Shown here piece after piece: positions 52,004 through 60,523 of a stretch of 64,000 nt of DNA. Below the pieces are notes generated by a model. That model ran no database searches. It saw only the letters and a program-made list of their open reading frames with translations, and was not told the DNA's origin. Numbering within the stretch: position 1 is the stretch's first letter; the number at the start of each line of letters is the position of its first letter. The translations under genes were made by a program, and so were the position numbers. Origin of the DNA: Pseudobdellovibrionaceae bacterium. Its GTDB lineage: Bacteria > Bdellovibrionota > Bdellovibrionia > Bdellovibrionales > Bdellovibrionaceae. The stretch is taken from the NCBI GenBank assembly GCA_019637955.1, contig JAHBUS010000003.1:1-64000 (forward strand). Reading direction: 5' to 3'.

Positions 52004-52924
52004 GTGAAGTTTGAGCGCTTAAGAATTTTGTTGGTGACGACGCCGTTGATCGGGTTGATGGCGGGATGCACGCATGCCGAAAAGCGCAGGCCTAGCGGCG
52101 CGCCTGAGGACGTTCTCTTTCAGTCGCGCGATTTTCTGCCAGAGGGCAGCTTTGTGCGCAATGCCGATGGCCCCGAGTTCGACACTCAAGGCAATCTCTA
52201 CGTCGCCAGTCCCAACAAAAAAGGCTCCATCGGCGTTTTGAAAGCGGGCGATTCCGAGATGACGATTCTGTTCGATCTTCCGGACGGCGGTGCCTCGGCG
52301 GGAATGCGCTTTAGCCGTCAGGGTCACTTGTACATCTGCGATTACGTCAAACACCGCATCCACCGCTATGATCCGATGACGGGGAGTTTGACGACGTTCG
52401 TGGATCAACCCGATATGAATCAGCCCAACGACCTGACGATCACCGCGGACGGCACGCTTTACGTCAGCGATCCTTCGTGGCATTCGAAAAAACCAGGGCA
52501 TCTCTGGAAAGTCTCGCCGTCGGGCGAAGTCACGCGTTTGCTCACCGGCGTGCGGGCCGCGAACGGGATCGAGCTCAGTCCCGACGAATCGAAGCTTTAC
52601 TTCACCGAATCCATCTCGGGCGCCCTGTTGGTGTTGGATTTGAATGGCCCCGCCGACGAAGGCCCGCGCCGCCTCTACAAGTTTGCCCCCGACACCGTCG
52701 ACGGCATCCGCACGGATAAGAACGGCGTGATCTACGTCGCGCGCATCAAAGACGGTTCGATCGACCGCATCTCGCCCGAAGGCGCACTGCTGTCACGCAT
52801 TCCGTTGATCGGCAAAGACCCCACAAACATGACCTTCGGTGGCCCCGATGGCCGCACGGTTGTGGTCACGGTTCGTGACCGCAAAAATGTGGAAGTCTTC
52901 CGCGCCGATCAACCGGCGCGGTAG
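52004..52924 (+). CDS. SMP-30/gluconolactonase-like lipoprotein
   Basis: A 306-residue lipoprotein with GTG start at 52004 and AAAGGA upstream. The lipobox LMAGC-TH is near residue 21. The rest is a six-bladed beta-propeller of the SMP-30/gluconolactonase type: EGPEF-like DGPEFDTQGNLYVAS, NDLTITADGTLYVSD, ANGIELSPDESKLYFTES and DGIRTDKNGVIYVAR. The acidic and Asn metal ligands are therefore conserved. A periplasmic lactonase or sugar-acid esterase is a plausible role. Confidence 0.8.
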   Translation: MKFERLRILLVTTPLIGLMAGCTHAEKRRPSGAPEDVLFQSRDFLPEGSFVRNADGPEFDTQGNLYVASPNKKGSIGVLKAGDSEMTILFDLPDGGASAGMRFSRQGHLYICDYVKHRIHRYDPMTGSLTTFVDQPDMNQPNDLTITADGTLYVSDPSWHSKKPGHLWKVSPSGEVTRLLTGVRAANGIELSPDESKLYFTESISGALLVLDLNGPADEGPRRLYKFAPDTVDGIRTDKNGVIYVARIKDGSIDRISPEGALLSRIPLIGKDPTNMTFGGPDGRTVVVTVRDRKNVEVFRADQPAR

Positions 52925-52979
52925 GCGAATTCATGATCCCGTGAAAAACACCAGGAACTCGTACTATTTTTCTCGCTAC

Positions 52980-53648
52980 TTACTTGAGCAGATCGAACAG
53001 GCGACGGTATTCTCTTTCATATAAGGTAATTTGATCCAAGGGGTGGTTGCCCTTCTGAGGTCTCCGCGGCTTTCTAGGAATTGTATTGGCAGACTCAAGC
53101 AAGCCTTTTTTTAAAAAGACCTTGTCTTCTTCAGTCTTCAAAATCGTCAATATACGCTCAATTTCATTATTTACCTTTTCAAAATACCTATTGATGCGTC
53201 GAATTCCAGAATTCTCTGTGGCAAGTGAGATGCTTTCCAGGCCTTTCACAATTCTATGCACTGATCCAATCACACCTACCCTAGCTTCGACCCTAAGAAA
53301 ATCAACGGATCTCGCTCCGAACTCATATAGACTTTCGCCGATCATCAACTCGGATAAACGTTTTACATCGGAATAGATTAGAATTACGCCCTCACGGAAG
53401 CTACTATAGTTAGAGATACCTATTGCCGCTAGGGTTCCGTAAACAGTGATTTTGTTTTTGATCGATCCGCTGGTTACTTCAATCTCAACCTGTGTGTCAG
53501 ATTCGATGAAGAAATTAGTTCTTGCTCGTGCAAACTCGAGGAGGTGAGATTCGATTTTCGATCGCTTCGTTGGGGGGATTTTCTTAAGATCTTTATCTAT
53601 GTTGATGTAGGCCTGAAGAATGATGTTCTTGTCGATGTAATCAGCCAA
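52980..53648 (-). CDS. AT-rich island protein A, unknown
   Basis: A 222-residue protein, no signal peptide or membrane segment. It begins with TTG 53648, supported by AGGAG eight bases upstream. A helical N-terminus (residues 1-45), a beta-strand block (about 50-95; VEIEVTSGSIKNKITVYG) and a helical half with RVEARVGVIGSVHRIVKGL and EKVNNEIERILTILKTEEDK are seen, ending basic (RKPRRPQKGN). Codon use is AT-biased (many AGA, ATA, TTA), unlike neighbours. It is divergent from the membrane protein at 53787. No family recognised. Confidence 0.65.
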   Translation of the reverse strand: MADYIDKNIILQAYINIDKDLKKIPPTKRSKIESHLLEFARARTNFFIESDTQVEIEVTSGSIKNKITVYGTLAAIGISNYSSFREGVILIYSDVKRLSELMIGESLYEFGARSVDFLRVEARVGVIGSVHRIVKGLESISLATENSGIRRINRYFEKVNNEIERILTILKTEEDKVFLKKGLLESANTIPRKPRRPQKGNHPLDQITLYEREYRRLFDLLK

Positions 53649-53786
53649 ATCTTATGCTCCTGTTTTTTTAGAATTTAAGGGCACATGTCCCTAAAATTAT
53701 CTGGTAGATCTCTAGGAAATATATATTATTTGAATATATAAACTTAAATATATCTGTTTGTCTAGGTTCGGCCAGATAAGGAGCTT
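53649..53786. promoter_or_regulatory. Divergent promoter region of AT-rich island
   Basis: A 138-base, strongly AT-rich gap between the two divergent island genes, with a TATATATTATTTGAATATATA-like stretch at about 53716-53740. It must hold both promoters. The plus-strand gene is preceded by AAGGAG at 53777-53782. A GGGCACATGTCCC near-palindrome lies at about 53680. Confidence 0.4.
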
Positions 53787-54548
53787 ATGGTTGCTCAAGT
53801 GACAGCGTCAGCAAAAGAAGCTATAAAGGGACGTTTCGGTGATCCAGTAGTTGGGACCTATTCGTTCACTTTTTTGGTTTGGAACTATGAAGTTCTTTTT
53901 TTTGCGGCTTCAGATCTGCCGGTACGAGAAAGAATTAGCGAGATCAGTCGGATCGTATCTTCAGCGCAGTCATTTTTGGTGCCAGCTGCAATTGTGGTGG
54001 GAATATTCTCAATGCCGCACTTTCTGCCTTTCCTATACAGATTTATTGAAAATGGGAGGGTTAAGAAAAATAACGTCAGGGTGCATGCAGAACGAGATTT
54101 GATTTCTCACAGACAGGAAGTTGAATTTTTGGAAAAAAGATTTCAAACCGAGGTTAATAAAGTTGATGCTCTAAATAGAGTTATTTCTGACAAGGATCAG
54201 GAAATCGGATCTCTTAGGAAAACCGTTTTTGATATTGAAAAGGAGACAGGCAAGGACCTTTCTGAAGACCTGGTCTTTGCGAGAGGTAATGCTGTTCCAA
54301 GTGAGATTCGCGCGGGGGTGTCGCAAATATTGAAGACAGGCCTAAGGGATTTGCTCATCACCATAGTGGGTAAATCCCTGGCATCTACTGCACTCATTTC
54401 CGAGTATGATGAGCTTGGTGTCGGAAAGCTAATAGGGCTCGGATACCTGGAGAGGCAGGGACGGACTGTCGCGCCAACCGAATCAGGGTTAGACTTGTTT
54501 AAGTTCTTTGTGTCGATGGATACCGAGGGTAGCTCTGAACAATTTTAA
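53787..54548 (+). CDS. AT-rich island protein B, membrane protein with coiled coil
   Basis: A 253-residue protein. Residues 1-20 are amphipathic, then two membrane helices (about residues 23-42, VGTYSFTFLVWNYEVLFFAA, and about 58-80) flank a short loop. Residues 90-165 form a charged coiled coil (RQEVEFLEKRFQTEVNKVDALN). The C-terminal domain (about 180-250) looks like a winged helix: LLITIVGKSLAST, VGKLIGLGYLERQGRTVAPTESGLDLFKF. AT-rich codon use shows recent transfer. A receptor or membrane-anchored regulator is plausible; no family recognised. Confidence 0.65.
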   Translation: MVAQVTASAKEAIKGRFGDPVVGTYSFTFLVWNYEVLFFAASDLPVRERISEISRIVSSAQSFLVPAAIVVGIFSMPHFLPFLYRFIENGRVKKNNVRVHAERDLISHRQEVEFLEKRFQTEVNKVDALNRVISDKDQEIGSLRKTVFDIEKETGKDLSEDLVFARGNAVPSEIRAGVSQILKTGLRDLLITIVGKSLASTALISEYDELGVGKLIGLGYLERQGRTVAPTESGLDLFKFFVSMDTEGSSEQF

Positions 54549-54599
54549 TTCAACAGAATGCTACCAGTTCGTATCGCGGCGAAGGTTTTTTAAGGGAAA

Positions 54600-55037
54600 T
54601 CACTCTTCTTGAGCCTCGGGGTTCGCGGGCTCGTCTTCAGAGACGGGCGCTTCTTCCGGCGGAAGATCCGGTTTTTTCTCTTTCACTTCGTCTTTGGACG
54701 AAGGCGTTTTGGCGAGAACCGCATTGCAGGGCGGTTTGGTCGTAAAGAAATGCTTCCAAAGCTGGTGCCCGTCGCTGGAGTCCAACGGAGAATCTTGGAG
54801 CTCCGAACCCAAGTAGCCACCCGATTTTTTGTAAGGGTCCATCTTCTTCAGCTTGCGGGGGACTTTGGCTTCGCCATCACACTCGGCCTGCGAGGCTTTG
54901 TCATTTTCGGTCAGAAAGCTGTACGCGCGCATCGGCGTTTTTCGGCGGGCGTGAGCGTAAGATCCCGCGTCGATCATGGGTTGAAGCAAAAGCACACTCA
55001 GAGCCATCAAAAAACCTTGAAAGAGGGGCGTTTTCAT
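54600..55037 (-). CDS. Secreted hypothetical protein with acidic tail
   Basis: A 145-residue protein with a signal-like N-terminus (MKTPLFQGFLMALSVLLLQ). The mature part has two cysteines (QAECDGE, KPPCNAV) and ends in a low-complexity Glu/Pro-rich tail (DLPPEEAPVSEDEPAN). ATG 55037 follows GGAT; a TTG at 55043 is in frame. No family recognised. Three adjacent minus-strand genes (54600, 55090, 55504) may form a loose group. Confidence 0.6.
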   Translation of the reverse strand: MKTPLFQGFLMALSVLLLQPMIDAGSYAHARRKTPMRAYSFLTENDKASQAECDGEAKVPRKLKKMDPYKKSGGYLGSELQDSPLDSSDGHQLWKHFFTTKPPCNAVLAKTPSSKDEVKEKKPDLPPEEAPVSEDEPANPEAQEE

Positions 55038-55089
55038 ATCCAAAGATCGTAGCAGAAAGTCGCCGCAGGAAAAGCGAAATCGCAGGCTT

Positions 55090-55458
55090 TCACTTCGTGC
55101 ACACGAGCATCACGTTGATAGTCTCATCATAATATTCGAGGTGGGCGTACTTCTTACCGGGATCGCTATCCCGGGTGCGAAAACGCCCCTCGGCATGGAC
55201 CGCGGGCTTGAAAGTGGGGAGTTTTTCGATCAAAGCCCAGTAGTCCTCGAAGTCGTCAGGCTTAAAAATCACCGTGTAGTTGTACCGGGCCGAGCTGCCG
55301 ACAAAGATCAAATCGCCCATGATCGACACTGTCGAGGTCAGCTTCATGGCCTCGACGTTGGCGCCCGCCGTCTCGATGGCTTGGCAAGAGATCGCCTCGT
55401 CTGGCAAGGCCGGGGCCGCGGCGGCCAGAAACCCTGTCATGAAAACCGCAAGCAACAT
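55090..55458 (-). CDS. Small secreted hypothetical protein
   Basis: A 122-residue protein with a signal peptide (MLLAVFMTGFLAAAAPALP) and two cysteines (ISCQAI and the near-terminal LVCTK) that could form a disulfide joining the ends. The middle is beta-rich (STVSIMGDLIFVGSSARYNYTVIF). ATG 55458 has GGAGG upstream. No family recognised. Confidence 0.6.
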   Translation of the reverse strand: MLLAVFMTGFLAAAAPALPDEAISCQAIETAGANVEAMKLTSTVSIMGDLIFVGSSARYNYTVIFKPDDFEDYWALIEKLPTFKPAVHAEGRFRTRDSDPGKKYAHLEYYDETINVMLVCTK

Positions 55459-55503
55459 AAATCCTCCGCCCTTATTTAAGGTCGGACGCCAGGTCCTTGT
55501 AAA

Positions 55504-55956
55504 TTAGAAATGCGTTCGCGGGGAAGGATCGCCCTCGATTTTCTGCGTCGTTCCTTCGGACGGTGAGTTCAAAATCAAGTACCGCTTGTGCTCGAGAAGT
55601 TCGCGCTCCGCCTCGATTTCAGATCGAGTGCGGTACCCCATCCGTCGAAGACCCGGGTAAGCAAAGTTCCAAGGACGCGTCTTGTTCTGCAGGTAGAGCC
55701 CACCGGCCAGCACGGGGAGCGCGAGCCAACGCTTTCGGCCCATCATCGCCAAAACCAATCCTCCCGCCGCCAGCAGCGCGGCTTGGGCTTTGAGAGCCTC
55801 ATCCGTGCTCCATTCCAAGCGAAGCTGGTGCAGGCGGTCTTCGACGTACTGAAGATCCTGTCCGATAAAGTCGGCGTACTGTTGGGCCTCGCGCTGGTGG
55901 CGAGCGCCGATGGACCGGTCCTCGATGAAGTTGAAAAGGTGATCGATGAGTTTCAT
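55504..55956 (-). CDS. Small membrane protein, unknown
   Basis: A 150-residue protein. A charged helical N-terminus (residues 1-55) precedes two membrane helices (about 57-72, ALLAAGGLVLAMMG, and 76-90, LALPVLAGGLYLQN), and a charged tail (about 100-150; SEIEAERELLEHKRYLIL). ATG 55956 has GGAGG upstream. The pattern resembles small DUF3618-like or membrane-stress proteins, but no family is assigned. Confidence 0.55.
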   Translation of the reverse strand: MKLIDHLFNFIEDRSIGARHQREAQQYADFIGQDLQYVEDRLHQLRLEWSTDEALKAQAALLAAGGLVLAMMGRKRWLALPVLAGGLYLQNKTRPWNFAYPGLRRMGYRTRSEIEAERELLEHKRYLILNSPSEGTTQKIEGDPSPRTHF

Positions 55957-56167
55957 AAGCGTGTCCTCCGTCGAAAGACGATGCAACCTGAGGACCGTCG
56001 TCGATGCCGATCACGCCCACCCAGCCCCAAAAGTCGGGGAAAAGATCCGCTCGCGGTCAAAGGAACGTCCCAAGTCTGCCCCGAAACGGTGGGTTTCTTC
56101 TGGGTCTAAGGCTTGCAATTGCGTGTCGGTGCTGATGACAGCAACAACACAATTCCTGGAGGGAATC

Positions 56168-56431
56168 ATGGCAACACAAAATCAAGAACAAGCACGCACT
56201 GACAAATCGCAAGACGCTATCAAAGCGGGTCATGCACGTCCCGAGCGTTCGGACCGCGAAGGTTTCCAAGCCGAAGACGTTGAGATGCAAGCCGCTGGCC
56301 GCAAAGGTTCGGTTGAAACCGAAACTTCGGAAGAGCGCGCTGAAGACGCTGATCTCGACATGGACACCGAAGAAGAGCTCTCTTCTGACGAAGACGAAGA
56401 GGCTCCTGTTCGCTCGAACACCAAAATGTAA
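56168..56431 (+). CDS. Small acidic protein
   Basis: An 87-residue, strongly acidic, hydrophilic protein without hydrophobic core: Gln/Lys start (MATQNQEQARTDKSQ), then many Glu and Asp (EELSSDEDEE). It is likely intrinsically disordered. GGAGGG precedes ATG 56168, giving a strong ribosome site, so good expression is expected. A long inverted repeat follows the stop. Confidence 0.65.
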   Translation: MATQNQEQARTDKSQDAIKAGHARPERSDREGFQAEDVEMQAAGRKGSVETETSEERAEDADLDMDTEEELSSDEDEEAPVRSNTKM

Positions 56432-56440
56432 TTGAGCCCC

Positions 56441-56488
56441 AGCGCGGGCGGGCTTTGAGTCTTTTTTCGAATCCAACCCGCCCGCGCT
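56441..56488. terminator. Large inverted repeat after acidic-protein gene
   Basis: AGCGCGGGCGGG (56441-56452) and CCCGCCCGCGCT (56477-56488) pair perfectly over 12 bases with a 24-base loop that contains TTTTTT (56462-56467). The T run is inside the loop, so it may end transcription early or form a structured intercistronic spacer before the small gene at 56526. Confidence 0.5.
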
Positions 56489-56525
56489 CTCTTGAGCCTT
56501 CGGCTTTCATCTTAAAGGAGATTTT

Positions 56526-56642
56526 ATGAATGAAAAAAATCCGGCCAGTCCCGAGTGCCCGATCACCAAAATCCGTAAGATTCTCAAAGCCAAAAAAGAA
56601 TGGATCAGCACCTTCTGGGGAACCCCCGCGGGCGCGTTCTAA
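56526..56642 (+). CDS. 38-residue small protein
   Basis: A short frame of 38 residues (start MNEKNPASPECPITKIRK, end WGTPAGAF) with AAGGAG six bases before ATG. It has a basic middle (ILKAKKEWISTFW) and aromatic residues that could form an amphipathic helix. It stops 13 bases before the end of the convergent kinase gene. No homologue is recognised. The strong ribosome site and clean coding look support translation. Confidence 0.5.
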   Translation: MNEKNPASPECPITKIRKILKAKKEWISTFWGTPAGAF

Positions 56643-56655
56643 AAATCTGATTTAA

Positions 56656-59316
56656 TCAATTCACTTCGCCGCGCACGCAATCCGACAGCGCGCCCACGAG
56701 CGAATCTCGGTTTACCGGTTTGGTCAGAAATCCCGTAAAACCGGCCTCGACGGCCCGGTCGCGCTCTTCCTTCATGGCGTGAGCCGTCAGCGCAAAGATG
56801 GGCTTGGCGTAGCCACGCTCGCGCAATTCGCGGATCACGGCGTAGCCATCCATCCGCGGCATCTGGATATCACACAAAATCGCATCGTAGTCCGCGGTCA
56901 AGGCCATATTGACGCCCTCGTAACCGTCGGTTCCGATCTCCACTTTCGCTCCCAGTTTGTTCAGCACCAGACGAAAGAGGACCTGATTGTCTTCGGAGTC
57001 TTCGATCACCAGAACGCGCAGATCTTTGAGCGGCTCCCCGGGTTGCGAGAGCATGGCAGAAAGGCTGTGCGCACTTTCGAAGCGGGCCGTTGAGGCCACC
57101 GAGGCCGGCGCGACTTGAAGGGTCGCGACAAAAACGCTTCCTTGGAGCGGAACGCTGCGCTCGAGCTGGAAGTCTCCGCCCATCAGGTGCGCCAGTCTTC
57201 GTGTCAGAACAAGCCCCAATCCCGTTCCGCCGAATTGACGTGTGGTTGAGACGTCGGCCTGCTGGAAGGGTTTGAAAAGCCTCGAAGCCTGCCCGGGCGT
57301 GATGCCGCGTCCGGTGTCGACAACCTTGAACTCAAGCTGGTGGTCTTGATGAGAAACCAGCAGCTGAACGCGCCCCCGGTCGGTGAACTTGATGGCGTTG
57401 CCGACGACGTTGTTCAAAATCTGCCGGATGCGGGTCGGGTCCGAATTGACCATTTTGGGGATCGGCGTCAGGTATTTGAGTTCGAACAAAATCCCTTTTT
57501 CACGGGCTTTCAAATTCATCAACGAGCTGAAGTCCGTCATGAGCGAAGGGAGCGAGAATTCGATGGACTCGATCTCCATTTTTCCGGCTTCAACTTTGGA
57601 GAGATCCAAGATGTCGTCGATCAATCTGAGCAGGTGATTCGCATTGCGGTCGATGACCGAGACGAAGTGCTGTTGATCGTCTCGGGACAAGGACGGCGAT
57701 TTTAAAAGGTCCGCAAAACCCATGATCGCCCCCAACGGCGAGCGGATTTCGTGGCTCATGTTGGCCAAGAAAGCGCTCTTCGAGGCGCTCGCGGATTCGG
57801 CCTCATTCTTGGCGGCGAGAACCGAGTCCTCGGACCGTTTGCGGTCAATGATCAGCGCGGCCGTGCGCGCCGCCACGTGCGCGACTTCGAGTTCGGTCTG
57901 GCTGGGAACGCATTTGCGTTTCGAGTAACAGGCAAAGGTGCCGAGCAAGTCGCCGTGAGGACTCAAGATGGGCGTGGACCAGCAAGAGGCGAGTCCAAAT
58001 TGCGACGTGAGTTCGGTGTAAGGCGCCCATAACGGATCCGTCATGATGTCGGAGACAATCACGGGCTCTTTGCGGTGGGCCGCGGTTCCGCACGAGCCGA
58101 CGCCCTCGCCCACCGGCACGCCGCTAATCGCTTCATTGTAGGCGGTCGGAAGATTCGGCGCGGCCCCATGGTAAAGACGTTTGCCGTCTCTGTCGGCGAG
58201 CATGAGTGAAGCAATCAAGCCGTTGCCAACCTGATCCTCAACCATGCGAACCAGAACGCTGAAAACGTCGGTCATGGCCGAGCCGTTCAGCGCGAGTTCG
58301 AGCGCGTCTCGCTGAAGTTGAAAGCCCTGTTTCGTCAAGACTTGGTCGGTGACTTCGGAACCCATGACCATGACGCCGTCGATTTTCTGCGAGTGATCGC
58401 GGCGGGGCGTGTAGATAAAATTGAAATACCGGGTCCGTTCGCCGACTTTGACCGCGGCTTCGCGGAAGGCGGCGGGTTTTCCCGTTTGAAAAACGCCGTT
58501 CAGAATGCCGATCAACCCGTCGGCCTCGGGCTGTGCCTCGGCGACCGTCATCCCGGTGGCGTCGAATCCCAAGATCGCCTTGTGCGCCTCGTTCACGTAT
58601 TCGAAGCGGTGTTTTGATCCTGCCAGGACGCAAACGAACTCGGCGGTGTTTTCAAAAAGGCGACGGTAGTTTTCGCGTTCTTGCTGAACTTGATTAAGAG
58701 CCTTCACCAAACTGGAGTCGGCTTGCTTCAACAAAGATTCACTTTTTTCGAGGTGAATCGCATCGAAATACGACTGGGTGATCCCCGAGGTGAATTGGGC
58801 GAGAGACTTGAGCACCCGCAGATCTTCAAGGTCGAACGACTTTTCGGGCGAGTGCGAGGCGGCCCAGATGGTGCCGATCGCGACGCCGTCGTGGTAAAAA
58901 GGCACCAAAAGCACTTCCGGAAACTCGAGCCCCAGCTGAGCGACATAGTCGTAATGGCGACTGAGTGCTCCCATAAGGATGGGTTCATCCCGGTCCAGAA
59001 CCGCGCCGCAGGGGCTGAAGTGGCGGGGGAGGGTTCCGTTCACATGCGCTGAGAGTTGGCCGGCGACGGCATGCCATCGGAACACGTCTTGGCCTTCGTG
59101 GGTCTCGGCGATGCTGATCCCGGCCGAACCCGCGCCGCAGACGCGGACGGCTTGGTGGGTGAGCTCTTGAAGAGCGGCCTTCGGAGATTCGCCGAGCTTT
59201 TGCGCGAGAGCCAAAAGCGCCGAGTTCTCGATTTCAAAATTGGGAACGCGGGAGCCGCGCTTGTGAAGCTCGGCATTGAGGATGATGCGTTCTAACGGCC
59301 ATGTTTCGGAGGGCAT
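56656..59316 (-). CDS. Large GAF-PAS-GAF hybrid histidine kinase
   Basis: An 886-residue soluble kinase. Domain order: GAF (about 30-185, similar to the 11192 kinase), PAS (about 215-330, FENTAEFVCVLAGS), second GAF (about 350-490, AVPSGEGVGSC-like GVPVGEGVGSCGTAA), HisKA (FLANMSHEIRSPLGAIMGF), ATPase (NVVGNAIKFTDRGR, DTGRGI, FGGTGLGLVLT) and a C-terminal receiver (DLRVLVIEDSEDN, ILCDIQMPRMDG). No membrane segments. M at 59316 lacks a clear ribosome site; a TTG at 59352 is in frame. The receiver-only gene at 59931 may be its partner. Confidence 0.88.
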   Translation of the reverse strand: MPSETWPLERIILNAELHKRGSRVPNFEIENSALLALAQKLGESPKAALQELTHQAVRVCGAGSAGISIAETHEGQDVFRWHAVAGQLSAHVNGTLPRHFSPCGAVLDRDEPILMGALSRHYDYVAQLGLEFPEVLLVPFYHDGVAIGTIWAASHSPEKSFDLEDLRVLKSLAQFTSGITQSYFDAIHLEKSESLLKQADSSLVKALNQVQQERENYRRLFENTAEFVCVLAGSKHRFEYVNEAHKAILGFDATGMTVAEAQPEADGLIGILNGVFQTGKPAAFREAAVKVGERTRYFNFIYTPRRDHSQKIDGVMVMGSEVTDQVLTKQGFQLQRDALELALNGSAMTDVFSVLVRMVEDQVGNGLIASLMLADRDGKRLYHGAAPNLPTAYNEAISGVPVGEGVGSCGTAAHRKEPVIVSDIMTDPLWAPYTELTSQFGLASCWSTPILSPHGDLLGTFACYSKRKCVPSQTELEVAHVAARTAALIIDRKRSEDSVLAAKNEAESASASKSAFLANMSHEIRSPLGAIMGFADLLKSPSLSRDDQQHFVSVIDRNANHLLRLIDDILDLSKVEAGKMEIESIEFSLPSLMTDFSSLMNLKAREKGILFELKYLTPIPKMVNSDPTRIRQILNNVVGNAIKFTDRGRVQLLVSHQDHQLEFKVVDTGRGITPGQASRLFKPFQQADVSTTRQFGGTGLGLVLTRRLAHLMGGDFQLERSVPLQGSVFVATLQVAPASVASTARFESAHSLSAMLSQPGEPLKDLRVLVIEDSEDNQVLFRLVLNKLGAKVEIGTDGYEGVNMALTADYDAILCDIQMPRMDGYAVIRELRERGYAKPIFALTAHAMKEERDRAVEAGFTGFLTKPVNRDSLVGALSDCVRGEVN

Positions 59317-59930
59317 GCAATAGGAACTAGCAACGAGCCACGCGGAAAGCAATCGGAGGCGGGTGAAGATGTCTTGAGGCTTCCCGAGGGGTTTGCTTCG
59401 ATCTAAGGCTTTTCTACCAGATAGAGGACTTCAACACAGGTCTCGCCCCGCTGGCGAATGCCCTGAATTTTCATCGGCAACCCGGTTCGACGGGCGAAAA
59501 GGGGTTTGCCTTCGTTCAAAAACACGGAAACTGTTTGAATCTGCATCTGGTCGATCAGACCGTGGTCATGAAACTGCCCTGCCAGTTTTTTCATCTCTCG
59601 ATGGTGGCCGTTGACGTCACCTTGAACGAAGCGGACGTCAGCACCCTCCATCACGTGGAAGCGCCGGTGGGTCCCATGGCAATCGCGCCAACTGTTGCAA
59701 CAAAGTCATCGATAAAGCTGAGATCCGTCGGTCCATGACGAACGGCACGAATGGGCGGCGAATCCAACCGCGAATGTGTCGGTTGTTCTTAACAGTCGAA
59801 CCGAAACCGAGGCCGGCGGCCGCGGCGCTTGAGAAAAAGCTAGAAACTTGAGCGCAAATCCTTCGGTGGACGCTCTTTCTTCTATCTTTTGAAGGCATGT
59901 GTCTATAGTACCGTATCAGGGTAGGTGACG
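59317..59930. other. Region between hybrid kinase and receiver gene
   Basis: A 614-base stretch between divergent genes. The one frame that looks protein-like is at 59403-59651 (minus). Others overlapping here are Arg/Pro-rich and look like shadows. No promoter motif or RNA structure stands out. Confidence 0.4.
59403..59651 (-). CDS. Possible small hypothetical protein
   Basis: An 82-residue frame with balanced composition and alternating hydrophobic pattern (VRFVQGDVNGHH, IQTVSVFLNEGKPLFARR, ETCVEVLYLVEK), more protein-like than the overlapping frames. ATG 59651 lacks a ribosome site, and the frame can extend upstream to about 59711 without a start codon, so it may be a remnant or use an unusual start. 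No family recognised. Confidence 0.35.
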   Translation of the reverse strand: MEGADVRFVQGDVNGHHREMKKLAGQFHDHGLIDQMQIQTVSVFLNEGKPLFARRTGLPMKIQGIRQRGETCVEVLYLVEKP

Positions 59931-60347
59931 ATGAGCCAGGGTTCCGAAAAAGGCGGCGAAGTTCTCGGCGGACGGCGCGTGCTGGTGATCGAAGATTGCG
60001 ATGATCACCTCTTGCTGTATTCAAACTACCTCAAGTTGGCGGGCGCTCAGGTGGCCGCCGCTTGCACGGAAGCCGAAGCTTATGCCCGTTTGGGCGAAGC
60101 GAACTACGATGCCATTCTCATCGATGTTAAAATCACCGGAGTTCTGTCTTTTGAACTGATGAGCGAAATCCGCAAACGGGGGCATCGGGGTGCGCTGATC
60201 GCCATCAGCATTTACGATGCGTCCGCGATCCAGCAAAAATGCTTCGCCTCGGGCTGCACGGGGTTCATCCAGAAACCCGTTCTTTACCGGCCTTTCATCC
60301 AAGCGATCTGGGCCGACATTCAAACCACCAGCGACATTCAGAGCTGA
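59931..60347 (+). CDS. Stand-alone receiver-domain protein
   Basis: A 138-residue protein that is a single CheY-like receiver: VLVIEDCDDH (acidic pocket), phosphoacceptor Asp in AILIDVKITG, ISIYDAS (Thr/Ser position has Ser) and Lys in IQKPVLYRP. No output domain. ATG 59931 follows AGGTGA. It is divergent from the large hybrid kinase, which lacks another partner nearby, so a phosphorelay link is possible. The insert after the Asp, lacking MPxMxG, is a small deviation. Confidence 0.8.
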   Translation: MSQGSEKGGEVLGGRRVLVIEDCDDHLLLYSNYLKLAGAQVAAACTEAEAYARLGEANYDAILIDVKITGVLSFELMSEIRKRGHRGALIAISIYDASAIQQKCFASGCTGFIQKPVLYRPFIQAIWADIQTTSDIQS

Positions 60348-60523
60348 TTCTCAGCGCCCTTTCATTTTCAACACGCGTTCACTTTCTATTCATTGAGCTT
60401 CCATCGGGTTTGCGACTCGTGAGCATTTGTCATCCCCCGTGGGCGCCGACTTGAGAATTTTTCAGGACGGGCGCAACTTCAAAGCAAATTCGCCGCGAAT
60501 CTTGGGCCACGGATGGAGGAGAG

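Noticed and set aside
52940-54575. Possible direct repeats flanking the AT-rich island (ACCAGGAACTCGTAC and ACCAGTTCGTAT)
   Set aside because: Match is imperfect with a gap, so it is not convincing as an attachment duplication.
56460-56476. TTCGAATCC resembling a tRNA T-loop
   Set aside because: It lies in the loop of an inverted repeat and no cloverleaf can be formed around it.
59638-60024. Minus-strand frame of 128 codons overlapping the receiver gene start
   Set aside because: Arg-rich composition and overlap with a clear receiver gene suggest a shadow.
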